Notes: generated by a model from the letters alone, not told the origin. DNA of 64,000 nt from Sphingobacteriales bacterium (GCA_016711295.1 JADJTE010000001.1:496001-560000); one strand, 5' to 3'. Counted from the first letter of the stretch, positions 49,235 to 58,868 are shown. Numbers and translations: made by a program.

Positions 49235-49268
49235 TAGCCCGCGATTTACAAATCGTGGGCTATTTTTA
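49235..49268 (+). terminator. Terminator-like hairpin
   Basis: tagcccgcgattt (49235-49247) pairs with aaatcgtgggcta (49250-49262) with one G-T pair, then tttttat. It is probably a transcription stop for leftward- or rightward-reading genes around it. Confidence 0.65.
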
Positions 49269-49291
49269 TGATAGGCATCGGTCGAGGGCAT

Positions 49292-49326
49292 AAAAAAACG
49301 CCACCCATTTGGAATGAGTGGCGTTT
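49292..49326 (-). terminator. Terminator of the tRNA-Asp transcript
   Basis: On the minus strand, aaacgccactcatt pairs with aaatgggtggcgttt, followed by a run of T. It begins 12 bp after the tRNA 3' end. Confidence 0.8.
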
Positions 49327-49337
49327 ATAAAAAGAAG

Positions 49338-49412
49338 CGGACCGGACGGGACTCGAACCCGCGACCCCGTGCGTGACAGGCACGTATTCTAACCAAACTG
49401 AACTACCGATCC
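49338..49412 (-). tRNA. tRNA-Asp (anticodon GUC)
   Basis: The minus-strand sequence folds as a standard cloverleaf: acceptor GGATCGG with CCGGTCC (one T-G pair), anticodon loop CTGTCAC giving GUC, and T arm GCGGG-TTCGAGT-CCCGT. G is the discriminator base. It is 75 nt without an encoded CCA. A terminator follows. The GUC anticodon reads GAC and GAU codons. Confidence 0.93.
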
Positions 49413-49510
49413 GTTTGCTTTTAGTAGTAAAGCGGTGCAAAGGTACGGCTATTTTGTAATTGTGCAATAGTTTGGGCTATTTTTTTTCGATTTTTTTTTG
49501 AGACATCGCT

Positions 49511-50397
49511 TTAAATGGGTTTTCCACGCCATTTTTCGATGGCGATTACTACCAATACCGCCAATATAGCGCATAACATTCCGCCCAATACGTCTAATAC
49601 ATAGTGGTGATTGAGGTATACCGCCGAAAACCAAACGCCCATACCAAACGACAATAGGCATAAGCGCCCCCAAAAGCTGTTGAAATAGTTCCAACCAAAC
49701 AAAATGGCTGCCATAGGGCTGGCACTGTGCAGCGAGGGCATAGCCGCAAATACGTGAGACCCCACACTATACATATTGCTAAATACGGACAGTCCAAACA
49801 TGAATCGAAACGGGTAAGGGCTGCGGGAAAAGCAGGTGTATTGGCGATAAATTCAGTACCGTGTAGGGCAATATACCAAGGCGGCGCGGCGGGATAAGCA
49901 TAATAACCGATATAGCCGATAAAATTGGTGAGCAAAAAGATAACGATAAATCGGCGGAAAGCCGCTTCGTTCTGCCACCATAAATAAGCAGCTATACCCA
50001 TCGGGACGGGCACCCAACTGAGATAAAACAGCCCTCCCAAGGCATCGAAAATAGGGTGATGATAGATAGCAAAAAATTCGCAGGGCGTAAGGCGCACACC
50101 ATCGAGGTTGATGCCAAATAAGGCTTTTTCGGCGGCATATAAATCGGCGATGTGTACGGTATTAAACAAATAGTTGGGAAAAGCCCGCATCATATCGTAG
50201 GCAACCCAATTGAGCAGAAAGGGCAAAAATGCCAATAGCCATTGCCGCGCTTTGGGGTGAGCATACCATAATCCAAAAATGAGCACACCCATAGCTATGT
50301 GGTCGCCGCGCAAGCCAATAACGCCATAACAATAGCTTAGGTACGAGCCTACAAGTAAAAATGGGAAATAGGGCTGGTGGTAAATGTCTTTTTTCAA
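49511..50397 (-). CDS. PAP2/AUR1-like membrane phosphotransferase (one frameshift)
   Basis: Polytopic membrane protein in two frames. The first (50397 to about 49805) has DHIAMGVLIFGLWYAHPKAR, APPWYIALHGTEF and helices. The second (from 49801) has MPSLHSASPMAA and AVYLNHHYVLDVLGGML, the PAP2 motifs PSxH and HxxxD-type residues. Restoring one base near 49802 joins FDS to MFGLSVFSNMYSVGSHVF. The APPWY...SVGSHVFAAMPSLHS layout matches the AUR1/inositol-phosphorylceramide-synthase-like subgroup (PAP2_3), which acts on sphingolipid or phospholipid headgroups. Bacteroidota make sphingolipids, so this role is plausible, but not proven. Catalysis is at the outer face of the inner membrane. Confidence 0.8.
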
Positions 50398-50590
50398 AAT
50401 TAAAATGCGTTTGAAATCGGATAGAAATATTTATTTTATGTATGGCTGCTTTGAGCATGGCGCAAAAAATTATTTATAAATTAAAATATGTATAAAGTCT
50501 TAAAAATAACTTATTTATACATTTCATACAAATATCATTTATGATAATTTTGCTTTTTTGCACGCTAACCTGTTTTTTCAGTAGAAATAC

Positions 50591-51933
50591 CTATTTGTCC
50601 TTATGTTCGAAATAAGGCAATGCCTCTGCTACGACAAAGGTGCTACCGCCAATATACAATACATCGTCGTTGTTCATTTGCGCAGTGGCTGCGTCAATGG
50701 CTGCGCTTACTGATGTGTATATAGTGCCTTGTAGCCTGTAGGCAGCGGCTTGCGCGGCGAGGCTATCGGCAGCCAAACCGCGCGGAATATCTGCTTTGGC
50801 AAAATAATAATGGGCTTGCGGAGGCAATAAAGCCAGCATTTGACGGATGTCTTTGTCGGCAACCATCCCTACAACAATATGTAATTGCTTGTGTGGTAAT
50901 TGCTGTAATTGTTGCATGGCATAATTCAATCCTGCGGGGTTATGCGCACTATCCACTACTACTAAGGGCTGCTGTTGTAGGGTTTGCCAACGTCCGAAAA
51001 ATCGGGTGAGTTTTTTGACATTGAGGAGGGCTTGGCGGACAAGTGCTGCATTGACGCACTCGAATCCTACTTTGGGCAGCCATTCGGCGGCTTGCCATAT
51101 CGTGCGTAGGTTGTGATATTGGTAGCTGCCCGTCAGGTCGCTGTACAGCGATACTGCATTTGGGGCATTGAGATTGGCAGTTGGCGATAATGGGTTAATG
51201 GGGCTTAGGCGACATTCGCTATGGTTTTGGTCGCTGATAAAATGGTCTACGGCATAACATTGGTCGGCAAAAGCGATAGCTGCGCCTTGTTCGGCGGCTT
51301 TTTGCCTAAAAACAGGCTCGGTTTCGCTATGTGTTTCGCCTATCACAACGGGCACGCCTTCTTTGATAATGCCTGCTTTTTCGGCAGCAATAAGTGCTAA
51401 GGTATTGCCCAAAAATTGGGTGTGGTCGTAGCTGATATTGGTGATAACGGATAGGCGGGGTTTGATTACGTTGGTCGAATCGAGCCTACCGCCCATTCCT
51501 ACTTCTATCACCGCCACATCGACGGCGTGGCGGGCAAAGTGGTCAAATGCCATGGCTACGGTCATCTCGAAAAATGAGGGTTGCACTTCGTCAAAAAGCG
51601 GGCGATATTGGCGCGTAAATTCGATTACTTCGGCTTGGCTGATGTATTGCCCATCAATTTTGATGCGCTCTCTGAAATCGACATAATGCGGCGATATGCC
51701 TACAAACCCGTCCGATAGCCTGCTGTTTGTAAGATGGCGGCTAAGGCGTGCGCCGTCGAACCCTTGCCGTTAGTGCCGCCTACGTGCAGAGTCGGGAAAC
51801 GCTCTTGGGGTTGGTTTAGGGCGGCGCATAGGCGGAGGGTATTGGTCAAGTCTTTTTTGAACGCCGATGCACCAACGCGCTGAAACATGGGCAATTGGCT
51901 AAACAAATACTCGATTGCTTGGGCGTAATCCAT
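50591..51933 (-). CDS. folC: Folylpolyglutamate/dihydrofolate synthase (one frameshift)
   Basis: FolC adds glutamate to folates, and in bacteria also makes dihydrofolate from dihydropteroate. The N-terminal part (51933) has MDYAQAIEYLFSQLPMFQRVG and the P-loop GGTNGKGST. The frame ends at RTGL, and one missing T in ggtttgt near 51703 restores RTGFVGISPHYVDFRERI, then IDGQYISQAEVIEF and the second frame with VIEVGMGGRLDSTNVI, SVITNISYDHTQFLGNTL and EKAGIIKEGVPVV. The C-terminal domain has VVDSAHNPAGL and VVGMVADKDI. The joined length is about 448 residues, normal for the family. It is followed by a long AT-rich gap towards the PAP2 gene. Confidence 0.92.
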
Positions 51934-52165
51934 CGTTGATAGACAAAAAGAGGATATTGGTTGAATTATTTTGGCGGCTTAACAGACAATAAAGACTTTT
52001 GCTACTCCAAGCTCGGTACGATTGCTTGTGGCAAGTACCTGCATAGCAAAATCATGCCCACAAACGCAGTTGTTGCTACTTGCTGTATAGCTTTGGAGGC
52101 ACGATAGTTAGGGTTGTCAATTTTGCCGCAATATTACGCATTATTACTCATTTTTTTATTTATCG

Positions 52166-54301
52166 ATGAAACACGTATTTTTTGTTTCCTATTTCATTGG
52201 TGTTTTATGCATGACCATATCGGCACATGCCACCCAAAACGCCTATCCATTTAGCGTAACCATAGACCCTACGCACATCGAAATTGTGCGCGACTTATGG
52301 GGCGTTCCGCATATTTTCGCGCCTACCGATGCCGAAGTTGCCTACGGATTGGCTTGGGCAAATGCCGAAGATGCCTTCGAACAGATGCAAGAAGCCTTAT
52401 TGGTAGGCAAAGGCATGTTGGGCAGGGTGCGCGGCGTAGAAGGAGCCAAAGCCGATTTTTTCCGCCACGCCATAGGCACTGAATCGATGGTAGAGCGTCA
52501 GTTTGCTACCGATGTAAGCACCGATTTTTTGCACTATTTGGAGGGTTATTGCTTGGGTGTCAATGCGTTTGCCAAAGCCTATCCCAAGCGCGTATTGCTC
52601 AAAGATGCTTTTCCTGTTACGCCCAAAGACGTAATACAGAGTTATGTAGTGGCATTTGCGTTTTTGAGCGGTGTAGGCGATGCCATAGGTGCTTGCGTGT
52701 CGGGCGATTTTAGCCGTTGGCAAAAAAGCATGGGCTTGGGGTCTAATGCTTTCGCCCTCAATAGCAGCCGCACTACCGACGGGCATACCTATTTGTGTAC
52801 CAACCCGCATTTTATGGTCGACGGGGCTTTGTCGTTCTACGAAGCGCACCTCAGTAGCCAAGAGGGGCTTAATGTAGCGGGAGCCTTGTTTCAGGGTGGT
52901 GCTTCCATATTTTTGGGCAGCAACCAAAACTTAGGCTGGGGTATGACCTTTAACCATTTTGACCGCGTAGACATCTATGAATTGACCATGCACCCCACCA
53001 AATCCAATTTTTACGAATTTGATGGCAAATGGTGCCAATTAGAAGAACGACCCGTAAAATTGAAAGTAAAAATAGGTCCTATAACGATACCCGTGCGCCG
53101 CAAAAGCTATTGGAGTGTGCATGGTCCAGCGTTTAAGGCTGAAAATGGCAAATTTTATGCTGTGCGTGCGCCCTCTTATGCCACGCTGAAATCTGCCGAG
53201 CAATATTATCGCATGAACAAAGCACAAGACTTTGGACAATTTAAGGAGGCACTACAATTGCAAGGCATACCGATGTTTAATATCGTATATGCCGACAAAG
53301 ACGACAATTTGTTGTATATTTCTAATGGTCTATATCCCAAACGCGAAGCTACCGACTGCGACTGGAAATGTGTCGTGCCAGGCAATACCTCGCATACACT
53401 TTGGACAACTTGCCACCCTGTAGCAGAAATTCCGCAGGTCGAAAACCCCGATTGTGGCTACGTATTCAACTGCAACAATACGCCGTATAGTGCTACTTGT
53501 GCCGCCGAAAACCCACGCCCTACGCTACCCTCCTATGCCAACTCGCGCCCTGGCGAAACTAACCGCTCGCTACGATTGATAGAATTATTAGCAGAGCGCG
53601 AAAAATTCGATTTTGCCGACTTCAAACGCCTCAAATTTGACCACCAATACCCCAAAACAGGCAAATTTATAGAATCACTGCAACCCATCTACGCCATACA
53701 ACCCGCCAAATATCCCGACATTGCCCCTCAGATAGCCATGATGCAACGCTGGAACCGCAGCGCAGATTTGGACAGCATTGCACCCACCTACTTTTTGGTA
53801 GCTATTGAAGAACTATTCAAACGAAAAGGTTTTCTGGACGATGAACCTTTTATGTTCGGATTTAGTGCCACCGAACAAGAGTTTATTGACGTGATAAGAT
53901 ATGCCAAAGACTATTTGATAAAACATTTCGGCACCTCCGATATACCTTTGCGCCAAGTGCAGCGATACAAGCGCAGCGACGGCGACTTCGGCGTAGCGGG
54001 TTTTGCCGATGTAATGATGGCAAACTATGCCCAACCGCAAAAAGATGGCAAATATAATCTACTATTCGGCGATACGTATATCCACTTTGCCGATTTTAAC
54101 AAAGACGGCTTGCAACGCTTAGAAACCTTGTTGCCATTTAGCCTATCATCGGCAAAAGGCAAAGGCTACGCCGACCAATTAGAGCTATATAACCGCCAAA
54201 CGACGAAACCCATCTATTTAGACCGCCCGCAGGTGCAAAAAATAGCCCAACGGACTTATAATCCGCAAAAGGAAGTAAGGGGCAAACAAGGCAAACCTTA
54301 G
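52166..54301 (+). CDS. Penicillin acylase-family protein, secreted
   Basis: An Ntn-hydrolase of the penicillin/aculeacin/AHL acylase superfamily, 711 residues with a signal peptide (FFVSYFIGVLCMTISAHA). The alpha-chain part has IVRDLWGVPHIFAPTDAEVAYGLAWANAEDAFEQ. The catalytic serine that becomes the new beta-chain N-terminus is Ser193 in GLGSNAFAL, followed by QNLGWGMTFNHFDRVD and later blocks. Intact throughout. Substrate may be an acyl-homoserine lactone, an acyl peptide or another amide; the sequence does not decide. It is a single gene with a hairpin after it and no adjacent quorum-sensing genes. Confidence 0.92.
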   Translation: MKHVFFVSYFIGVLCMTISAHATQNAYPFSVTIDPTHIEIVRDLWGVPHIFAPTDAEVAYGLAWANAEDAFEQMQEALLVGKGMLGRVRGVEGAKADFFRHAIGTESMVERQFATDVSTDFLHYLEGYCLGVNAFAKAYPKRVLLKDAFPVTPKDVIQSYVVAFAFLSGVGDAIGACVSGDFSRWQKSMGLGSNAFALNSSRTTDGHTYLCTNPHFMVDGALSFYEAHLSSQEGLNVAGALFQGGASIFLGSNQNLGWGMTFNHFDRVDIYELTMHPTKSNFYEFDGKWCQLEERPVKLKVKIGPITIPVRRKSYWSVHGPAFKAENGKFYAVRAPSYATLKSAEQYYRMNKAQDFGQFKEALQLQGIPMFNIVYADKDDNLLYISNGLYPKREATDCDWKCVVPGNTSHTLWTTCHPVAEIPQVENPDCGYVFNCNNTPYSATCAAENPRPTLPSYANSRPGETNRSLRLIELLAEREKFDFADFKRLKFDHQYPKTGKFIESLQPIYAIQPAKYPDIAPQIAMMQRWNRSADLDSIAPTYFLVAIEELFKRKGFLDDEPFMFGFSATEQEFIDVIRYAKDYLIKHFGTSDIPLRQVQRYKRSDGDFGVAGFADVMMANYAQPQKDGKYNLLFGDTYIHFADFNKDGLQRLETLLPFSLSSAKGKGYADQLELYNRQTTKPIYLDRPQVQKIAQRTYNPQKEVRGKQGKP

Positions 54302-54331
54302 CCGTCAGACCCAAGCCGAGAAAAATATGCT

Positions 54332-54368
54332 GCGGCAGCTTGTATGTTTCTATCCTGCAAGCTGCCGT
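54332..54368 (+). terminator. Terminator after the penicillin-acylase-like gene
   Basis: cggcagcttg (54333-54342) pairs with caagctgccg (54358-54367); a loop of about 15 nt and a T-rich tail (tattattta) follow. Confidence 0.6.
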
Positions 54369-54516
54369 ATTATTTATATACACAAACAACAAATTATCAT
54401 TGCTGCACAAATAGCGTGCTTGCAATTTTTGCCCTCCAAACACTACAAAATTGCCCAATTTCAACTAACTTTGCCGCTGCACTATTGCGTTATACAAATA
54501 CCAATCATAAGAGGCA

Positions 54517-56139
54517 ATGGCACTACACCAAGCACCAAGCGCAGACCAACACACATCGGCACACGACCACGACCACCAAACTTGGAGCCGCCGACAATTT
54601 TTGGCTATGTCGGGCATAGCTACTTTGGGCGCATCGCTACTATTTCACAAAATACCCATTCGGGCGGCAGCACCCTCGCCGCTCTTGGCTGCCCTAAGCA
54701 ATGCCTCTACCGACCGTTGTTTGGTACTCATCAGGCTAAAAGGCGGCAATGACGGACTGAATACCGTTATCCCGCTCGACCAATATAGTAGTTACCAAAC
54801 CGCCCGCCCTACTCTCGCCATTAGCAACGCCAATACGATTGCCTTAGCAGATGGCTCCTTGGGTATCAACAATGCGTTAAGCGACATACACCCCTTGTGG
54901 CTCGATGGAAAAATGAAAATTGTGCGCAATACAGGTTATCCGAGCCAAAATCTATCGCATTTTAGGTCGTCTGATATTTGGGCTACTGCCAGCAATACAG
55001 CCGACGTATGGTACACGGGCTGGGCTGGGCGTTATTTCGACCGCGAATATCCCGCCTATTTTACAGCATCGCCGTCGGTACCGCCCGCGCTGCAAATAGG
55101 GTCTGATAGCAATTTGATGTTTCGCGGCGGAGCGGGCAATATGGCGTTAGTGCTCAACAGCGTAACAGATTTTTATAATATCGCCCAAACAGGCAACCTC
55201 TACGATGCCAATGATATACCACCTTGCTACTATGGCGAAGAGTTGAGCTTTATGCGCACTATTACCAATAGCTCGGTGCGTTTCTCAGATGTTGTGAAGG
55301 CTGCCTACGATTCGTCAAGCAACAGCGTAAGCTACCCGACAACCAATAATAGGCTCGCCGAACAATTGGCTGTTATTGCCCGCCTCATCAAGGGCAATTT
55401 GGGCACTAAAATTTATATGGTTACGCTTGACGGCTTCGATACACACTCTGCACAATTGACTACGCACAATACCTTGCTTACGCGCCTTGCCCAATCGGTC
55501 AAAGCCTTTACAGACGATTTGACGATTGGCGGCAAAAGCCAAGATGTATTGATTATGACGTTTTCGGAGTTTGGTCGGCGCATAGCCCAAAACGGCTCGG
55601 CAGGAACCGACCACGGCGAGGGTTCGCCCTTGTTTTTGTGGGGCGATGAACTGAACGGCGGCGGCATAGTGGGCAATGCCCCTAATATTACTACGCCTCC
55701 TACAACGGGCAATGTAACATTCGAAACCGATTTTCGCAGCATCTATGCCACTATCTTGCAAGATTGGTTCTGCTTAGACCCACTACTCACCGATGCTATC
55801 ATGGGTAGTTCGCAGCAGCGCATCAGCAATCTGGTCAATGCCTGCCAACCCTCAACCGATGCAGGCGATTGGGCTGTGCTACTCGGACACCAACCCGACC
55901 TCGAACAAAGCGGGCATATTATGCTCAAATATGCCGTGCTGAACAAAGGAAATGTGCGCTTGCAAATACTGAATACAGCAGGGCGTGCAGTGGTTACGCT
56001 ATTCAACGAGTTTAGAGAAACGGGCAGCTATATCTACGACTTTGTGCCCGCCGCCTATCGCCTACCCGCAGGCGAGTATATCTACCAAATAGAAGCAAGC
56101 GGCAAACAATATAGCCGCTTGATACGCATAGGTTTTTAG
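54517..56139 (+). CDS. DUF1501 protein with Tat signal and C-terminal sorting-like domain
   Basis: DUF1501 (sulfatase/alkaline-phosphatase-like) proteins are secreted, often with DUF1800 partners, which are absent here. Near residue 23, SRRQFLAMSG is a twin-arginine signal. The core blocks are IRLKGGNDGLNTVIPLDQY, HPLWLDGKMKIVRN, DFLAKIGT-like LGTKIYMVTLDGFDTHSAQ, IMTFSEFGRRIAQNGSAGTDHG and GSPLFLWG. The last 70 residues (LKYAVLNKGNVRLQILNTAGR, PAGEYIYQIEASGKQYSRL) look like a T9SS type A sorting domain. Combined Tat and T9SS signals imply folding before export and later surface placement. Substrate unknown. Confidence 0.85.
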   Translation: MALHQAPSADQHTSAHDHDHQTWSRRQFLAMSGIATLGASLLFHKIPIRAAAPSPLLAALSNASTDRCLVLIRLKGGNDGLNTVIPLDQYSSYQTARPTLAISNANTIALADGSLGINNALSDIHPLWLDGKMKIVRNTGYPSQNLSHFRSSDIWATASNTADVWYTGWAGRYFDREYPAYFTASPSVPPALQIGSDSNLMFRGGAGNMALVLNSVTDFYNIAQTGNLYDANDIPPCYYGEELSFMRTITNSSVRFSDVVKAAYDSSSNSVSYPTTNNRLAEQLAVIARLIKGNLGTKIYMVTLDGFDTHSAQLTTHNTLLTRLAQSVKAFTDDLTIGGKSQDVLIMTFSEFGRRIAQNGSAGTDHGEGSPLFLWGDELNGGGIVGNAPNITTPPTTGNVTFETDFRSIYATILQDWFCLDPLLTDAIMGSSQQRISNLVNACQPSTDAGDWAVLLGHQPDLEQSGHIMLKYAVLNKGNVRLQILNTAGRAVVTLFNEFRETGSYIYDFVPAAYRLPAGEYIYQIEASGKQYSRLIRIGF

Positions 56140-56180
56140 CGATAAATAAATAGCAATTTACACTTTAAGTAATTTACGCT

Positions 56181-56257
56181 TAATGCCTGAAATCGTTGCA
56201 TATTCGATTAGAAATAGCTATTCTTGTGGGCTGTTCCTACAAGACTAAACAGTTATA
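56181..56257 (+). repeat. MITE-like element, family 1, partial right half
   Basis: The segment taatgcctgaaatcgttgca through gattagaaatagctattc to aagactaaacagttat is the right half of the family; the left end with gtaactattta is missing or unrecognisable. Confidence 0.7.
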
Positions 56258-56403
56258 ATTGTAATAAAAAATTTACAATTTCACAACTCGCTTGTTATTA
56301 ACAGAATACGAATTGTTAAATTTTAATACCGAAAATTGCTGACCTTATCCAAGCCACCCTCAACAATCAACAAGTTATCACAAAAAAATAATAAAATAAT
56401 GAC

Positions 56404-56742
56404 ATGAAAAATAAAATATTTATTTTCACTGCTCTTGTATTTTCGCTTATGGCTTGTCATAAAGATGCAGACCGTTTTTCGGGTAATTACCCTTGCTGCT
56501 TCCAAGCAACTATTGATTACCTTCTCAGTCAACCAACAATACATGCGAAAATAAAAAAATATAAATTTAACGATGAATACGTATATGGTCTTGATTATAC
56601 GGCAGATATTTATCATCCTTCTTATCCGGTTTTTGATGAAAATTGCAAAACACTATTTGAAGTTGGTGGGATTGGGAATGATAACTTTGATAAGATGAAA
56701 GAAGCCGAATTTCTCGAAGTAGTATGGGAAGACCCAAGGTAG
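56404..56742 (+). CDS. Small lipoprotein (DUF6970-like)
   Basis: A 112-residue protein with a lipobox before Cys18 (FSLMAC). Phrases PCCFQAT, YTADIYHPSYPVFDENCKTLFEV and GGIGNDNFDKM recall DUF6970-type lipoproteins, where a 'C..F..vyDe.C..l..p.GG..G.gd' pattern is seen, so this is a tentative assignment. It is much more A/T-rich than the neighbours (many aaa, ata, att codons), a possible sign of separate origin. Function unknown. It lies between two repeats (56181-56257 and 56781-56887). Confidence 0.65.
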   Translation: MKNKIFIFTALVFSLMACHKDADRFSGNYPCCFQATIDYLLSQPTIHAKIKKYKFNDEYVYGLDYTADIYHPSYPVFDENCKTLFEVGGIGNDNFDKMKEAEFLEVVWEDPR

Positions 56743-56780
56743 CTAATAAATTGCTTTTGGCTTGAATATCTCAAAATGTA

Positions 56781-56887
56781 CTAATGTTCTGGCAAAAAAA
56801 TTAAGGTACTAATTTTTAATATAATTACTTGATAATCAGTTACTTACATTTTTAAAATGGTCTTAAAATTTTCTGTTAGAACACTAA
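56781..56887 (-). repeat. MITE-like element, family 3 (copy 2, reversed)
   Basis: Starts ctaatgttctggcaaaaaaa and ends gttagaacactaa, 107 bp, matching copy 1 (41238-41346) in reverse orientation through aattacttgat and tttaaaatggtcttaaaa. No coding frame. Confidence 0.75.
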
Positions 56888-57008
56888 ATAATCTGCCAAC
56901 ATCGCCTACCCGACAAGGCTTGCGTCCTGGCTGTGCGGACGTTTTGCGTACTAATTTTCAGTGCAAATCCAGAATTATACATCAAAAATCGCCCCTACCT
57001 GCATCATC

Positions 57009-57674
57009 ATGGAACCTTACTTTTACGATGCCGCTACGTTTGCTTGGACAGCAACCTTAGAGGCAAATTGGCAAACGATACAAGCCGAATTGCGCCAAGT
57101 GATGAACTTGCCCGCCCAACTACGCCCCAATAGCGAACAATGGTTTGCGGCACACCCACATTATGTAAAATCGACTTCGGGTAATCCGATAGCTTGGAAA
57201 ACCTACGAATTTGCATTTTTTGGTATCTGGCAACGCACTCATTGCCACGCTTGTCCCGAAACCTACCGCTTGCTGCAACAAATACCGCAATTAGTGACAG
57301 CACAATTTTCGCTCATGGAGCCGCATACCCATATCCAACCCCACAAAGGCTATACGCGCATGGTATTGCGCTGCCATCTGGGTTTGGTGGTGCCTTGCCC
57401 CGACCAAGTAGCCTTGCGCGTGGGCGACCAAACACGCACTTGGCAAGAGGGAAAAGTAATGGTTTTTGACGACAGTTTTGAGCATGAAGCCTGGAACAAG
57501 TCAGAACAGCAACGCGCCGTATTGATGTTTGACATAGCCAATGATGCTTGGGGCTATACCGCCGACCAAATCTGCCGCCATAAATTAACGACTATAGCCG
57601 ACCCCTTCCTGCTACATATTGCCGACAATGCTACTTTGGTTGCAATGGTACGAGCAAGGATATTTTCCGCATAG
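57009..57674 (+). CDS. Aspartyl/asparaginyl beta-hydroxylase-like dioxygenase
   Basis: A 2-oxoglutarate/Fe(II) oxygenase of the AspH/LpxO-related group. The start at 57009 gives EPYFYDAATFAWTATLEANW; an in-frame ATG upstream (56961) adds sequence outside the family. The jelly-roll core shows YKST-like SGNPIAWKTYEFAFFGIW, the metal motif MEPHTHIQPHKGYTR (His of PHKG, residues 111-114), VLRCHLGLVVP, GKVMVFDDSFEHEAWN with the distal His, and Arg169 likely for 2-oxoglutarate. Substrate unknown (lipid A, peptide or other). 221 residues, frame intact. It precedes the DUF2490 gene by 36 bp. Confidence 0.88.
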   Translation: MEPYFYDAATFAWTATLEANWQTIQAELRQVMNLPAQLRPNSEQWFAAHPHYVKSTSGNPIAWKTYEFAFFGIWQRTHCHACPETYRLLQQIPQLVTAQFSLMEPHTHIQPHKGYTRMVLRCHLGLVVPCPDQVALRVGDQTRTWQEGKVMVFDDSFEHEAWNKSEQQRAVLMFDIANDAWGYTADQICRHKLTTIADPFLLHIADNATLVAMVRARIFSA

Positions 57675-57710
57675 CATTTGAATAAATATCCACTACCAAC
57701 CAGACAACTT

Positions 57711-58505
57711 ATGAAAGCAGCACCCTATCGTCTCTTATCCATCATTAGCATTTTCGCCGTTCTGCGTCATTCTGGACGCTGCGGGCTATACTTGTTATGC
57801 TGCATGGTGTCGGTCAATTTGTTGGGGCAAACGACCGAAGCCCTAAGCATACCTACTGCTGCCCAAGCGTGGCTGAGTACAACCTTCAAAATAGACCTCG
57901 CACAAAGATGGCGCCTCGCCCTATCTGCCCAAGCTCGAAGCGACGACGACCAACGCCATTTAGTAGACCGTTTGTTTCTCGAAACCATATTGCGATACGA
58001 CCTGCCCAAGGGATTTGTCCTAAGAGCGGGCTACCGATATGGGCAGCGACCCGAACGAAACCCACAACACCGATTTTGGAGCAATGCCAGCTATACGCCC
58101 GATTTGGGCAAACACTGGATACTGAAACTCACTGCACAGTGGCAAACAGATATAGTGGCGCAACGCCCCAACCAATCGGCACTGCGCCCACAAATAGACT
58201 TGGCTTATCGACATCGCAAAAAATCGAAGCTCGTGCCCGAAATCAATTTCGACCTATTTTACCGACTCGACTACCGCTACCAAACCGTAGAACGATACCG
58301 CATAGGCGGCGGGCTGTCTTATCCTATTCATAAAAGAGGCGATTTGTCCGTCAAATATATGTGGCAACGAAGTCTAAATATCGACATTCCGCAAATAGAC
58401 CATATTATCAGCGTAGGCTACGATTTGGATATAGGACCCAAATTGAAAAAGGAGAATAAAAACGATAAACAAAAGGAAGAAACACAGCCCAACACACAAC
58501 AATGA
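57711..58505 (+). CDS. DUF2490 outer-membrane-like protein
   Basis: With the start at ATG 57711 the protein has a hydrophobic leader (ISIFAVLRHSGRCGLYLLCC then a Gln-Thr-Thr boundary near QTTEALS). An in-frame TTG at 57678 is a weaker alternative. The DUF2490 pattern is visible: AAQAWLSTTFKIDLAQRWRLAL, VDRLFLETILRYDLPKGF, RAGYRYGQRPERN, HRFWSNASYTPDL and RYRIGGGLSYPI. Such proteins are predicted outer-membrane barrels with unknown roles. The tail is Lys/Gln-rich. It is probably cotranscribed with the hydroxylase upstream. Confidence 0.8.
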   Translation: MKAAPYRLLSIISIFAVLRHSGRCGLYLLCCMVSVNLLGQTTEALSIPTAAQAWLSTTFKIDLAQRWRLALSAQARSDDDQRHLVDRLFLETILRYDLPKGFVLRAGYRYGQRPERNPQHRFWSNASYTPDLGKHWILKLTAQWQTDIVAQRPNQSALRPQIDLAYRHRKKSKLVPEINFDLFYRLDYRYQTVERYRIGGGLSYPIHKRGDLSVKYMWQRSLNIDIPQIDHIISVGYDLDIGPKLKKENKNDKQKEETQPNTQQ

Positions 58506-58709
58506 CGAGCGGAGGGCGCGGAGTGGGTGTTTTTTTGGGATAAAAAAGCACCTTTTGCAACTTAAACCTTAACTTTGTGCTTTTGTATAGGATAATTAGC
58601 ACTAAAAACATACGGCTAATTGTTGCTAACTGCCTCGTTCATCGCTTATTATTAAAAGTGGCATTACAAATTGCCCCTACTTTTTTTGATGTCACAACAA
58701 TAATTGTTT

Positions 58710-58831
58710 GTAACTATTTAGCCTTGTAGGGAGAATAGCTATTTCTAATCAAATATACAACGATATCGGGCATTATCAGATAGACATAGCCCAAAACCCC
58801 ATACCCAAAACCCTATACCCAAAATAGTTAC
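58710..58831 (-). repeat. MITE-like element, family 1, inverted full copy
   Basis: In reverse orientation: gtaactatttagccttgtag at the left and acccaaaatagttac at the right, 122 bp, with the interior in reverse complement. Flanks aattgttt and aactattc share 5 of 8 bases, all differences transitions. It lies 37 bp before nuoA. Confidence 0.88.
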
Positions 58832-58868
58832 AACTATTCATAATAAAATTTAGTTTATATTTATTTTT

